A stretch of 9,269 nt of DNA from assembly GCA_964346175.1 (NCBI GenBank), contig CAYFTG010000031.1:1-9269 (forward strand), written 5' to 3'. Source of the stretch: DTU032 sp964346175. GTDB taxonomy: Bacteria; Bacillota; Clostridia; Saccharofermentanales; DTU023. Positions 1 through 5,939 of this stretch are shown piece by piece (within the stretch, counting starts at the first letter, position 1; each line of letters opens with the position of its first letter). The notes under the pieces were generated by a model. That model was given only the letters and a program-made list of their open reading frames with translations. It was not told where the DNA came from and made no database searches. A program made the translations under genes and the position numbers.

Positions 1-271
1 GCAGCATCTCTGCCGAAAAATCCACACCCGTTATCTGGCAGCCCTCCTTATAAAGAAGCTCCGTGAAAGTGGCTGTGCCAAAGCCCATGTCCAGTGCACT
101 CTTCCCCCCTGTAGCCATGACTTGACGATATACTTCGGCCAACACTTCGGAATAGGCTGCGAAAGGATATTCGTCCGCAGCCTCACTGGCAGCGACACTG
201 GCATCGTAAGTCAGAGCCCACTTGTCAAAGCCGGAGGCATCAAGGACGTTGTTTTTGTTTTTATCTTCCAT
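1..271 (-). CDS. Class I SAM-dependent methyltransferase, YrrT-like, 5' portion (cut by the window edge)
   Basis: The reading frame opens with ATG at 271-269 on the minus strand and runs off the left edge after 90 residues. Residues 14-26 read GFDKWALTYDASV, the FDxWAxxYD opening typical of YrrT-like methyltransferases. Motif I of the Rossmann fold (ALDMGFGTATF, residues 59-69) would bind S-adenosylmethionine. The second strand ends in a conserved acidic residue (GVDFSAEML, Asp84) that would contact the ribose hydroxyls. These signatures establish a soluble class I methyltransferase but not its substrate. The Shine-Dalgarno sequence upstream of the ATG is poor. No in-frame alternative start was found nearby. 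The gene runs in the same direction as the two minus-strand genes to its right, but a 207-bp spacer with a long palindrome separates them, so it is probably its own unit. Confidence 0.85.
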   Translation of the reverse strand, partial: MEDKNKNNVLDASGFDKWALTYDASVAASEAADEYPFAAYSEVLAEVYRQVMATGGKSALDMGFGTATFTELLYKEGCQITGVDFSAEML

Positions 272-315
272 TGAAACGCACGCACCATTTCCACAAACTA
301 GCTATTCAACCAGTA

Positions 316-332
316 TGCCCTTGGGCACCCAA
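316..332. repeat. Two overlapping short palindromes upstream of the partial methyltransferase
   Basis: TGCCC-TT-GGGCA (316-327) and TTGGG-CA-CCCAA (321-332) are both perfect and overlap, so only one hairpin could form at a time. They lie 45-61 bp upstream of the methyltransferase start at 271, where an operator or leader hairpin could act. There is no further evidence of function. Confidence 0.35.
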
Positions 333-422
333 AGTGTACTTTAGATACTCAAAGCTTGTATTCAATTTGCAAGTATATGGATTTTTAAAGTTGAGGTTGT
401 AGCAAAGGCCACTTATGTATCA

Positions 423-472
423 TAAGTTGATTTTCGTGCCAGGCACGAAAATCAACTTAGCACGAAAATCAA
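423..472. repeat. REP-like palindrome, copy 1: perfect 37-bp inverted repeat plus an extra half-site
   Basis: Positions 423-459 form a perfect palindrome with 18-bp arms around a single central A at 441; the core is GTGCCAGGCAC. The right-arm piece GCACGAAAATCAA (443-455) is repeated exactly at 460-472. The element lies just after the stop codon of the minus-strand GNAT gene (stop at 481-479). It could end that transcript, but no T-run follows the stem on the minus strand. Related copies occur at 3231-3245 and 7307-7343, all intergenic and in the same orientation. Confidence 0.8.
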
Positions 473-478
473 GCAAAC

Positions 479-1702
479 TTAATCTCTCCCTCGAATAACA
501 AAGATATCACTTCCTGCAAACCCGACCTTTCGATACATCTCTTTCACCGAGAACTCGCTGTCTGCATTACCCGAGACCATGACAAAATCTGCGCCTGCCA
601 CCTGCAAACGCCGCAAGAGCTCAAGCACAATTCTTGTTCCCAAACCGTTCCTACGATAGCCGGGAAGAACCTGAATCCATTCTAATACTCCCTCATTAAT
701 ACTGCGGTCGAGCTCAGCAATACCAAGGCCCACACACTTATCCCTATCTTTCACCCACAGCCAAGCGGAAGGCTCATAGACTTCACTTTCTGTCCATGAA
801 CGTACGGTCTCCCCCGTTATATCCAAATCCGAGTAGCAGCGTTGCAGGAATTCCGTGATTTGCTCATACACCTCATCTCCTTCGCTTTCCGCAACAACAG
901 GGGAGAAAACCAGGCCTTCAGGCAAAGAAGACGCCTCTACGCATCTCAAGTCATGGACTAATTTGAAATAACGCTGCGAACTCCCTCTATCAGCCTGTGC
1001 CTCTGACTCGTGCTTTTCCATTTGCACCACTTCCGGCCAAAGCTTCAACAGTTTGTGATAAGGCAAGGATGTAATTCGTCCGGGATTCTCCAGATACTCT
1101 TCTTTTGAAGGAGGCTGGCCACAGCGCAGAGGCTGGCCGCAAACCCTTTCTTTTGAGTCGACTTCTAAACAAAAACTTTCAATCCCCCCAGACTTCAGCT
1201 CCTCCAGATCGCGTTCCATAAACACCACAGTAAAGTCACTTTGCGCTACCTTCTCACCTGTAGGGAAAAAGCCATTTTTAAGCCAAAACCTTTCGCTCTG
1301 CAGGTTGTTCTCAGAATAAGCTAGTCGGAGCCGCTCATAGCCAAGTTCACCCATATATGTAACCAGTTCTGCAATGAGTTTAGAACCAACGCCTCGGCCT
1401 TGCATATCCCCTTCCACCATGAAAAAGCCGATAAAAGCTATTTTCTCCACGGGATAATCCACAATCAAATCCAGAATCGCAATCAATCGCCCCTCTGAGA
1501 AATAACCCAGATAATACTTATCGTCCTCTCTCTTGCCAGGCGGTAGAGCCCGCAGGTCATGTAACAAGCCAGTCGCCGACACAGGAGGTGGGCAGTGCTC
1601 ATAATACAAAGGGTTGCCGGAGCAAAGAGCCAGCATTTCCCCCACATCAGCCGGCAGCAGACGCCTAACCTGATAGCCGCGCGAAAGCCCCGACACGTTC
1701 AT
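479..1702 (-). CDS. Double-domain GNAT family N-acetyltransferase
   Basis: This 407-residue soluble protein carries two acetyl-CoA-dependent GNAT domains. The first (about residues 10-165) resembles a common clostridial GNAT family: GNPLYYEHCPPP (29-40), ALPPGK (52-57), AFIGFFMV (89-96), and the acetyl-CoA pyrophosphate loop QGRGVG (101-106). It ends in the usual FWLKNGF (139-145). A linker with a repeated CGQP (188-197) leads to NPGRITSLPYHK (206-217), a segment that resembles the opening of another stand-alone clostridial GNAT family. The second domain has its own loop, YRRNGLG (349-355), and a YRKVGF ending (390-395). The substrates cannot be inferred. Its ATG (1702-1700) overlaps the TGA of the upstream methyltransferase by 4 bp, so the two are co-translated. 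The length is about twice that of a single GNAT protein, which supports fusion of two genes. A tandem repeat of GAGGCTGGCC in the linker DNA (1111-1120 and 1129-1138) may mark the junction. Confidence 0.9.
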   Translation of the reverse strand: MNVSGLSRGYQVRRLLPADVGEMLALCSGNPLYYEHCPPPVSATGLLHDLRALPPGKREDDKYYLGYFSEGRLIAILDLIVDYPVEKIAFIGFFMVEGDMQGRGVGSKLIAELVTYMGELGYERLRLAYSENNLQSERFWLKNGFFPTGEKVAQSDFTVVFMERDLEELKSGGIESFCLEVDSKERVCGQPLRCGQPPSKEEYLENPGRITSLPYHKLLKLWPEVVQMEKHESEAQADRGSSQRYFKLVHDLRCVEASSLPEGLVFSPVVAESEGDEVYEQITEFLQRCYSDLDITGETVRSWTESEVYEPSAWLWVKDRDKCVGLGIAELDRSINEGVLEWIQVLPGYRRNGLGTRIVLELLRRLQVAGADFVMVSGNADSEFSVKEMYRKVGFAGSDIFVIRGRD

Positions 1703-2238
1703 CTGCTCTGCCCCGTCCGTTCGAACTGAAGAAAAAACTGCCCGCTACCCTCACTGCTCCCGACAAGTTTCAGACCCAATTCCGCGGCCAAATCAACAAA
1801 GGTCTGAGCGTCTTGCTTCGCCTCCAGTTTCCCAATGCCATATGTAGTCTTGACCTCTTCCCCGTCGCAATCAACGAGCAAGTCGACCAGAAAAGGTTCG
1901 GGATAGGCGGATTCGATTACAGCATCCCAGATAAAAAGCTTACCGCTTACCGTTAAGACACGATTTGCTTCCGCAAGAGCTTGCTGCCATTCTGTCCGCT
2001 CCATAAACATAAATGTATAGAAAAAGGTCACATTGGCAAAACTCTGATCGGCAAAGTCCAACTTACAAGCATCCATCACTAACTTTTCACAATCACAGGG
2101 CGCTTCATCCAGTTCCGATTGCAGTTTATCTATAGCCGTTACCTGCTTGCCGTAAACACGACCGATAATGCCTTCACCACCGCCGCCAACATCCAAGATG
2201 CTACCGCTTATATTCTTTTTTAAAAATATCTCTGCCAT
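1699..2238 (-). CDS. Class I SAM-dependent methyltransferase (small, 179 aa)
   Basis: The protein shows the class I methyltransferase order of motifs. Motif I is SILDVGGGGEG (13-23), the acidic residue at the end of strand 2 is Asp37 in VTAID, motif II is MDACKLDFADQSF (55-67), the strand 4 region is VTFFYTFMFME (70-80), and EANRVLTVSGKLFIWD (90-105) is the usual region after the core helix. It is compact and lacks an obvious N-terminal substrate lid, so it could act on a small molecule or a protein; the substrate is unknown. A run of seven Gs just upstream of the ATG (2245-2239 region) is the only ribosome-binding candidate. Its stop codon overlaps the start of the double GNAT gene (ATGA), which makes a methyltransferase-acetyltransferase pair likely to be expressed together. 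I saw no convincing promoter in the 130 bp upstream. Confidence 0.85.
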   Translation of the reverse strand: MAEIFLKKNISGSILDVGGGGEGIIGRVYGKQVTAIDKLQSELDEAPCDCEKLVMDACKLDFADQSFANVTFFYTFMFMERTEWQQALAEANRVLTVSGKLFIWDAVIESAYPEPFLVDLLVDCDGEEVKTTYGIGKLEAKQDAQTFVDLAAELGLKLVGSSEGSGQFFLQFERTGQSR

Positions 2239-2344
2239 GAACCCCCCCAGTTTCGATCAGTCTAGCATTGACTTTTGACGTTTGCATTAGCATACGTAAA
2301 GCTAAGCTCCTTCGACCAAGTCATAACGCTGTAGTCGCGCCTAA

Positions 2345-3078
2345 GCCTTACAAATAAAGAGCTGCCTCACATCAAGCACGGGTATTGGTGAAGAAACGGC
2401 ACACATACTGGCAGCTGATGGAGCCATTGTTGTGGCCGTCGATATCAAAAACGCAGAAACTGTCGCAGAAGAAATTAGAGAAAAAGGCTACGAGGCCTTC
2501 GGTGCCACGCTCGACGTGACCAATGCCGAGCAATGGGAAGACACCAAAAAGCGCACTCTGGAGAAATACGGTCGCATCGACGCATTAGCCAACATCGCNN
2601 NNNNNNNNNNNNNNNNNNNNNNNNNNNNNNNNNNNNNNNNNNNNNNNNNNNNNNNNNNNNNNNNNNNNNNNNNNNNNNNNNNNNNNNNNNNNNNNNNNCC
2701 AAAAAGCGCACTCTGGAGAAATACGGTCGCATCGACGCATTAGCCAACATCGCTTCGCTGGCCGCTCACATCGGCATCACACAATTGCCAAGCTACTCCG
2801 CCTCAAAAGGTGGCCTGATCGCACTTTCACGTCAAGTCGCAGTAGAGTACGCTGAACACAATATCCAAGTCAACTGCATATCGCCCGGTGTTATCGAGAC
2901 ACCCATACTAGCTAATAATCCTGCTGGCGTCACAGACATGCATTTGACCAACACACCCGCCAATCGCCTAGGCAAACCGGCAGAAATAGCTTATGCGATC
3001 CGCTTCCTGATCTCGAATGATTCGGATTTCATCACCGGACAAACGCTCAAAGTCGACGGCGGCTGGGGTTCGCACTAG
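2345..3078 (+). pseudogene. Short-chain dehydrogenase/reductase (SDR), truncated and internally deleted or misassembled
   Basis: The frame opens after TAA at 2342-2344, with SDR similarity from about 2372. It contains a damaged Rossmann glycine motif (SSTGIG where TGxxxGIG is expected), then HILAADGAIVVAVDIKNAE, LDVTN, and YGRIDALANIA. After the gap come NIASLAA, the catalytic YSASK (Tyr and Lys present), VNCISPGVIETP, and the classical C-terminus FITGQTLKVDGGW before TAG. Members are usually about 250 residues. Merging the duplicated 55 bp gives about 193 codons in one frame, which lacks roughly 12 N-terminal residues and about 50 residues between the NNAG-like motif and the catalytic-Ser strand, including the catalytic Asn region. 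No ATG, GTG or TTG precedes the glycine motif. Whether the gene is truly broken or a chimera of contigs cannot be settled here. The product would be an NAD(P)-dependent oxidoreductase with unknown substrate. Confidence 0.75.
2544..2753. other. Assembly gap (100 N, 2599-2698) flanked by an exact 55-bp duplication
   Basis: Bases 2544-2598 and 2699-2753 are identical and abut the N-run on either side. An exact 55-bp match at both edges is what two contigs sharing a k-mer overlap would leave, so the gap probably has no real length. Collapsing it removes 155 bp and restores a single reading frame through the SDR gene. Confidence 0.85.
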
Positions 3079-3128
3079 AGAACAACTGCTAACTTTTAAC
3101 CGAAACGTTCTAAAGAACGGAAGATTGA

Positions 3129-3170
3129 CCCCCTAAAGCTGGATCATAAATTGGAACCAACTTTAGGGGG
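3129..3170. repeat. Inverted repeat with 14-bp arms (IS-end-like remnant or terminator)
   Basis: The arms are CCCCCTAAAGCTGG (3129-3142) and CCAACTTTAGGGGG (3157-3170). They pair with one mismatch around a 14-nt loop. The sequence just outside the left arm is TTGA, and there is no T-run after either arm, so a simple rho-independent terminator is doubtful. C-rich ends followed by AAAGTTGG recall terminal repeats of IS3-family (IS150-like) elements. Two ends back to back with no transposase would be a minimal remnant. Both readings are open. Confidence 0.6.
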
Positions 3171-3230
3171 CATCGAATTCAAATAAACCTTCACGGTAAG
3201 TAAGATTCAATTACAAAAAGAATTCAAGAA

Positions 3231-3245
3231 TCGTGCCAGGCACGA
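3231..3245. repeat. REP-like palindrome, copy 2
   Basis: TCGTGCC-A-GGCACGA is a perfect 15-bp palindrome with the same core and central A as the copy at 423-459. It has neither the long arms nor the extra half-site of copy 1. It sits mid-spacer upstream of satD, away from the promoter. Confidence 0.75.
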
Positions 3246-3412
3246 ACAATATTGCTATTCAAATAGATTGCACTTACTTGTTAAGCAAAGTCTCCAGGCT
3301 CCCCGCATCAGTCCACTATTCACTTTATTTCTCAATTACTTGTGAGAGCCAAGCGAGCATTGACCTTATAGCCTTTTAAGGCAATATTCATCACTTATAG
3401 CCTATTATATGC

Positions 3413-3434
3413 TTAATGCTTGATTATGCATTAA
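3413..3434. promoter_or_regulatory. Candidate operator: perfect 7-bp inverted repeat over the satD -35 box
   Basis: TTAATGC (3413-3419) and GCATTAA (3428-3434) are exact inverted copies separated by 8 bp, so their centres are 15 bp apart and a dimeric repressor could bind one face. The -35 hexamer (3420-3425) lies within the spacer, so binding would block RNA polymerase. The regulator is unknown. SatD itself has a C-terminal HTH and is a plausible but untested candidate. Confidence 0.5.
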
Positions 3435-3448
3435 AAAGCCTATATACT
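3420..3448 (+). promoter_or_regulatory. Sigma-A-type promoter of the satD operon
   Basis: The -35 box is TTGATT (3420-3425) and the -10 box is TATACT (3443-3448), with an optimal 17-bp spacer. Transcription would start near 3455, only about 18 nt before the satD ATG at 3473 and just upstream of its ribosome binding site. This excludes the upstream in-frame ATG at 3416 as a start. Confidence 0.65.
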
Positions 3449-3472
3449 ACAAATAAACAGCAGGAGGTACAT

Positions 3473-4159
3473 ATGTTCTTTTCGCCAGACTTCAATCCAT
3501 ATGTAGCTATTATTGGCGATCTGCAAGATTCGCGTCAGCTTGAGGATCGACTTCAAGTGCAGGACAAGTTAAAGGCTACGCTTAATTTCATCAATGAATC
3601 TTATTCAGCGGACATCGCCTCCAAGTTCACTATAACGTTGGGCGATGAATTTCAAGGGCTCTTGAATAACGGGGCTAATATTATGTCCATCATTGCCGTG
3701 ATTCAGCATCGCATGCAGCCGGTAAATATCCGCTTTGGCATCGGCGTCGGGGATGTTACAACTACAATCAATCGCGACTTGGCTATCGGGGCCGACGGTC
3801 CTGCTTATTACAAGGCGCGGCAAGCTATTGACCATTTGAAGAGCAGCTCAAAGCGTCATGGAGTGCCAAAGGCAGATATCCGCCTTGAAGTCGACGGTAA
3901 GGATCAAGGCACTGTAATGCTGCTCAATACGATTCTTGTTCTGCTGACCACCATCAAATCTTCTTGGACAGATCGACAAAGGGAAATCATTTGGGATATG
4001 CTTGAACATAACGATAGTCAGACTGCTGTTGCTGAGAGGTTGGGTATCAAGCAACCGTCCGTGCATAAGAGTCTGTCTGGTGCGAACTTTTATACCTACA
4101 GGGAGGCCCTGTTGCTAGTAGAAGAAGCGCTTGGCGAAATAAGGAGAGGCGATGTTTAG
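3473..4159 (+). CDS. satD: SatD family protein (cyclase-like N-terminus, C-terminal HTH)
   Basis: The 228-residue protein matches the SatD family, named after the satCDE locus of Streptococcus mutans, which was linked to acid tolerance; the biochemical role is not established. The start is set by AGGAGG at 3462-3467, 5 nt before ATG 3473. Seen in the sequence: VAIIGDLQDSR (11-21), FTITLGDEFQGLL (52-64), IRFGIGVGDV (86-95) and IGADGPAYYKARQAID (105-120). These are spaced like the metal-binding strands of class III cyclase/GGDEF folds, with Asp16 and Asp58 in the places of the two metal ligands; this comparison is my inference. Residues 165-202 (WTDRQREII...AERLGIKQPSVHKSLS) form an HTH like sigma region 4, so DNA binding is likely. 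The last 8 bp overlap the start of the DUF3307 gene, making co-translation likely. An inverted repeat over its promoter suggests repression, possibly autogenous. Confidence 0.88.
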   Translation: MFFSPDFNPYVAIIGDLQDSRQLEDRLQVQDKLKATLNFINESYSADIASKFTITLGDEFQGLLNNGANIMSIIAVIQHRMQPVNIRFGIGVGDVTTTINRDLAIGADGPAYYKARQAIDHLKSSSKRHGVPKADIRLEVDGKDQGTVMLLNTILVLLTTIKSSWTDRQREIIWDMLEHNDSQTAVAERLGIKQPSVHKSLSGANFYTYREALLLVEEALGEIRRGDV

Positions 4160-4904
4160 GGAATATTTTGTGCTGCTATTCTTGGCTCACATTATTGGCG
4201 ACTTTTATGCACAAAATAACTACATAGCTGAGAAGAAGGAACAGCATTTGAGCTGCTTATTCTTGCACGGTCTCCTTTATTGGGCGATTATCCTACTAGT
4301 TTCACTGCCCGTCCTGTCGTGGCAAGTCTTTTTCTACGGCTGCATTGCTGCTGCTTTACACTTGCTCATTGATTTCGGCAAGCGCATCGTTTGCGCAGCC
4401 ATAAATAAGCGTCAAATCCTCAGCCCTCGGCATGATAGAAATATTTTCTTCATTGATCAGCTTTTGCATGTAGTCAGCATCAGCTTAGTGGCATATGTTT
4501 TCGTTAAGCAAGGAAACGGCTTAGTTCTTCACGAAGGCTTTGCCGACTTCCTTAAAACTCTCGGCCTACCGGCCTTAAACATAGTGAGCTATTTAGCAGT
4601 GTTTTTAGCCATTCACAAACCTACTAATATCGCTATTGCCAAAATATTGCTACTTTACAAGTCAGATGACCATGCGGACGAAACCGATGACAAAAAGGCC
4701 GGCCGCTTCATCGGCACGCTCGAAAGAGCAATCATTGTTATTTTTATTTCTTTAAGTCAGTACGCCGCCATAGGTCTTGTATTGACTGCAAAATCTATCG
4801 CTCGCTATGACAAGATTTCTAAAGATCCGACTTTTGCCGAGTACTATTTGATAGGCACACTGCTCAGCACTTTGGCGGCAATAGGCGCGGCATTTATTCT
4901 CTAA
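4152..4904 (+). CDS. DUF3307 family multi-pass membrane protein, SatD partner
   Basis: This 250-residue integral membrane protein has about seven hydrophobic segments (near 4-20, 34-56, 58-77, 98-118, 138-156, 190-212 and 230-250). The N-terminal half fits DUF3307: AHIIGDFYAQ (12-21), FLHG (37-40), LHLLIDFGKR (69-78) and IDQLLHVVSI (101-110). Polar residues therefore fall inside membrane segments: His13/Asp17, His39, His70/Asp74 and Asp102/His106. Such spacing could form a buried metal site, as proposed for related YdjM-like membrane hydrolases; that function is inference. The C-terminal part (GRFIGTLERAIIV, then LTAKSIARY and FAEYYLIGTLLS) looks like the conserved tail of clostridial members. 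Its ATG lies 8 bp inside satD, and the following gene begins 4 nt after its stop, so it is the middle gene of a tight three-gene unit. Confidence 0.85.
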   Translation: MFREYFVLLFLAHIIGDFYAQNNYIAEKKEQHLSCLFLHGLLYWAIILLVSLPVLSWQVFFYGCIAAALHLLIDFGKRIVCAAINKRQILSPRHDRNIFFIDQLLHVVSISLVAYVFVKQGNGLVLHEGFADFLKTLGLPALNIVSYLAVFLAIHKPTNIAIAKILLLYKSDDHADETDDKKAGRFIGTLERAIIVIFISLSQYAAIGLVLTAKSIARYDKISKDPTFAEYYLIGTLLSTLAAIGAAFIL

Positions 4905-4908
4905 AAAC

Positions 4909-5575
4909 ATGAGCAAATCAGAACAGCAAAGAAAAGTCATCTGCGATAACTACGAAATTGAGTACCTCCTGCGCAGAAAGCAAGTTAAGAATCTAAACCT
5001 GCGCATCTATCCGGATAGCCGAATCATAGTGTCTGCCCCTAGGCGCGTGCCGGTCGGCATAGTCGACAGCTTCGTCAAAGAAAAGGCAAGATACATCCGC
5101 TCTGCTTTAGAAAAATTTGCCCAAGTACGTAAATCCATCCCCCCACCTAAGGAGTACGTCAGCGGAGAGGAATTCTACATTTTGGGCGACAAATATCTCC
5201 TCAAACTGGAGAAAGGCGATCGGGACAGCGTAGCCTTTGATGAGCAAAGCATCCGCCTGACCATGAAAGATACGACGGATTTCAAGAGGAGAGAAAAACT
5301 TTTCCTCAAATTCCTCGATCAACTTTGCTTGACAACATTCACCGAGATCCTGCACGACAGCTTGGCTTTGTTTCAAGATTTTAATCTAACACTGCCAACA
5401 CTTAAACTCCGCAGCATGAAAAGCAGATGGGGCTCCTGCTCCCCTGCAAAAAAAGCCATCACCCTTAACAAACGGCTCCTTGGCGCCCCGCGCAGCTGCA
5501 TCGAATACGTCGTAGTGCACGAGCTCTGCCACTTCATCCAGCCAAACCACTCGCAGGACTTTTATCGCCTGCTTG
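4909..5575 (+). CDS. YgjP-like M48 family metallopeptidase (DUF45), 3' end hidden in a gap
   Basis: The first 222 residues are readable before the N-run. They fit the YgjP/DUF45 family: a beta-rich N-terminal region (EIEYLLRRKQVKNLNLRIYP, 16-35, then IIVSAPRRV), ILGDKYLLKLEKG (91-103), the signature LRSMKSRWGSCS (167-178), ITLNKRLL (184-191), and the zinc site VVVHELCHFIQPNH (201-214). His204 and His208 would bind zinc with Glu205 catalytic, and His214 in NHSQDF is the likely third ligand. About 20-30 more residues would complete a usual family member, all within the gap. The start ATG is 4 nt after the DUF3307 stop and has no Shine-Dalgarno sequence, so it probably depends on translational coupling. 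Family members are small soluble zinc proteins often annotated as peptidases. The natural substrate is unknown. Confidence 0.88.
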
Positions 5576-5675
5576 NNNNNNNNNNNNNNNNNNNNNNNNN
5601 NNNNNNNNNNNNNNNNNNNNNNNNNNNNNNNNNNNNNNNNNNNNNNNNNNNNNNNNNNNNNNNNNNNNNNNNNNN
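5576..5675. other. Assembly gap (100 N) at the 3' end of the YgjP-like gene
   Basis: Unlike the other two gaps, the sequences on either side share no overlap that I can see, so real sequence is missing. A run of exactly 100 N is usually a placeholder. The frame and the distance to the sequence after it cannot be trusted. Confidence 0.9.
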
Positions 5676-5810
5676 TTTTCAGTAAAAGCCTCCTACCTCC
5701 GGCTTGCGGATGACAAGCCTTTCTGCGCTCTTGCCAAATTCTGCAAGTCGGTACTTAAGATACAAAAAGCTAGTCTCTCTAGGTTCAGACCGACAGAACA
5801 GTTATTCTAA
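5676..5810 (+). CDS. Possible 3' end of a reading frame emerging from the gap (44 codons, uncertain)
   Basis: Directly after the N-run one plus frame stays open for 44 codons to TAA at 5808-5810. It begins FSVKASYLRLADDKPF and ends RFRPTEQLF. Codon choice looks like the neighbouring genes, and the other two frames stop within 13 codons. It could be an extended C-terminus of the YgjP-like gene or the end of another gene lost in the gap. I do not recognise the peptide. A chance open frame of this length is also possible. Confidence 0.25.
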   Translation, partial: FSVKASYLRLADDKPFCALAKFCKSVLKIQKASLSRFRPTEQLF

Positions 5811-5939
5811 AAGGCATAATTTCCGAAGAAGCGGGTTACTGCAAATTACACCTGCTGTCGAAGAATCTGCGTTAAGTGACGCCCTCACGGTCAGATTGGG
5901 CTAAAATAGAATTTAACTTATAAGTCAGTGAGGTTCGTC

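Larger units (their letters stand above)
3079..3472. other. 394-bp intergenic stretch between the SDR remnant and satD
   Basis: No coding frame is supported here. In order it holds a short hairpin CGTTC-TAAA-GAACG (3106-3119), a larger IS-end-like inverted repeat (3129-3170), REP-like copy 2 (3231-3245), and a 10-bp direct repeat CTTATAGCCT (3365-3374 and 3394-3403) with a GCCTT-TT-AAGGC palindrome (3371-3382). The satD promoter with its overlapping inverted repeat closes the stretch. The first hairpin, 28 bp after the SDR stop, could take part in termination, but no T-run follows it. Confidence 0.7.

Noticed and set aside
423..459. Classical rho-independent terminator for the GNAT gene
   Set aside because: The stem is long and perfect, but no T-run follows on the minus strand, the loop is a single base, and related copies occur at places unrelated to gene ends.
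2475..2750. Open frames running through the first N-gap on either strand
   Set aside because: They exist only because Ns translate as unknown residues and the 55-bp duplicate is present twice. They are antisense or out of frame to the SDR.
3416..3472. Longer start for satD at ATG 3416
   Set aside because: It lies upstream of the predicted transcription start, its extra 19 residues have no family counterpart, and ATG 3473 has a strong AGGAGG at the right distance.
5704..5904. Open frame of 66 codons after the second gap
   Set aside because: Composition is Ser/Arg-rich with no recognisable motif and no ribosome binding site. It looks like a chance frame.
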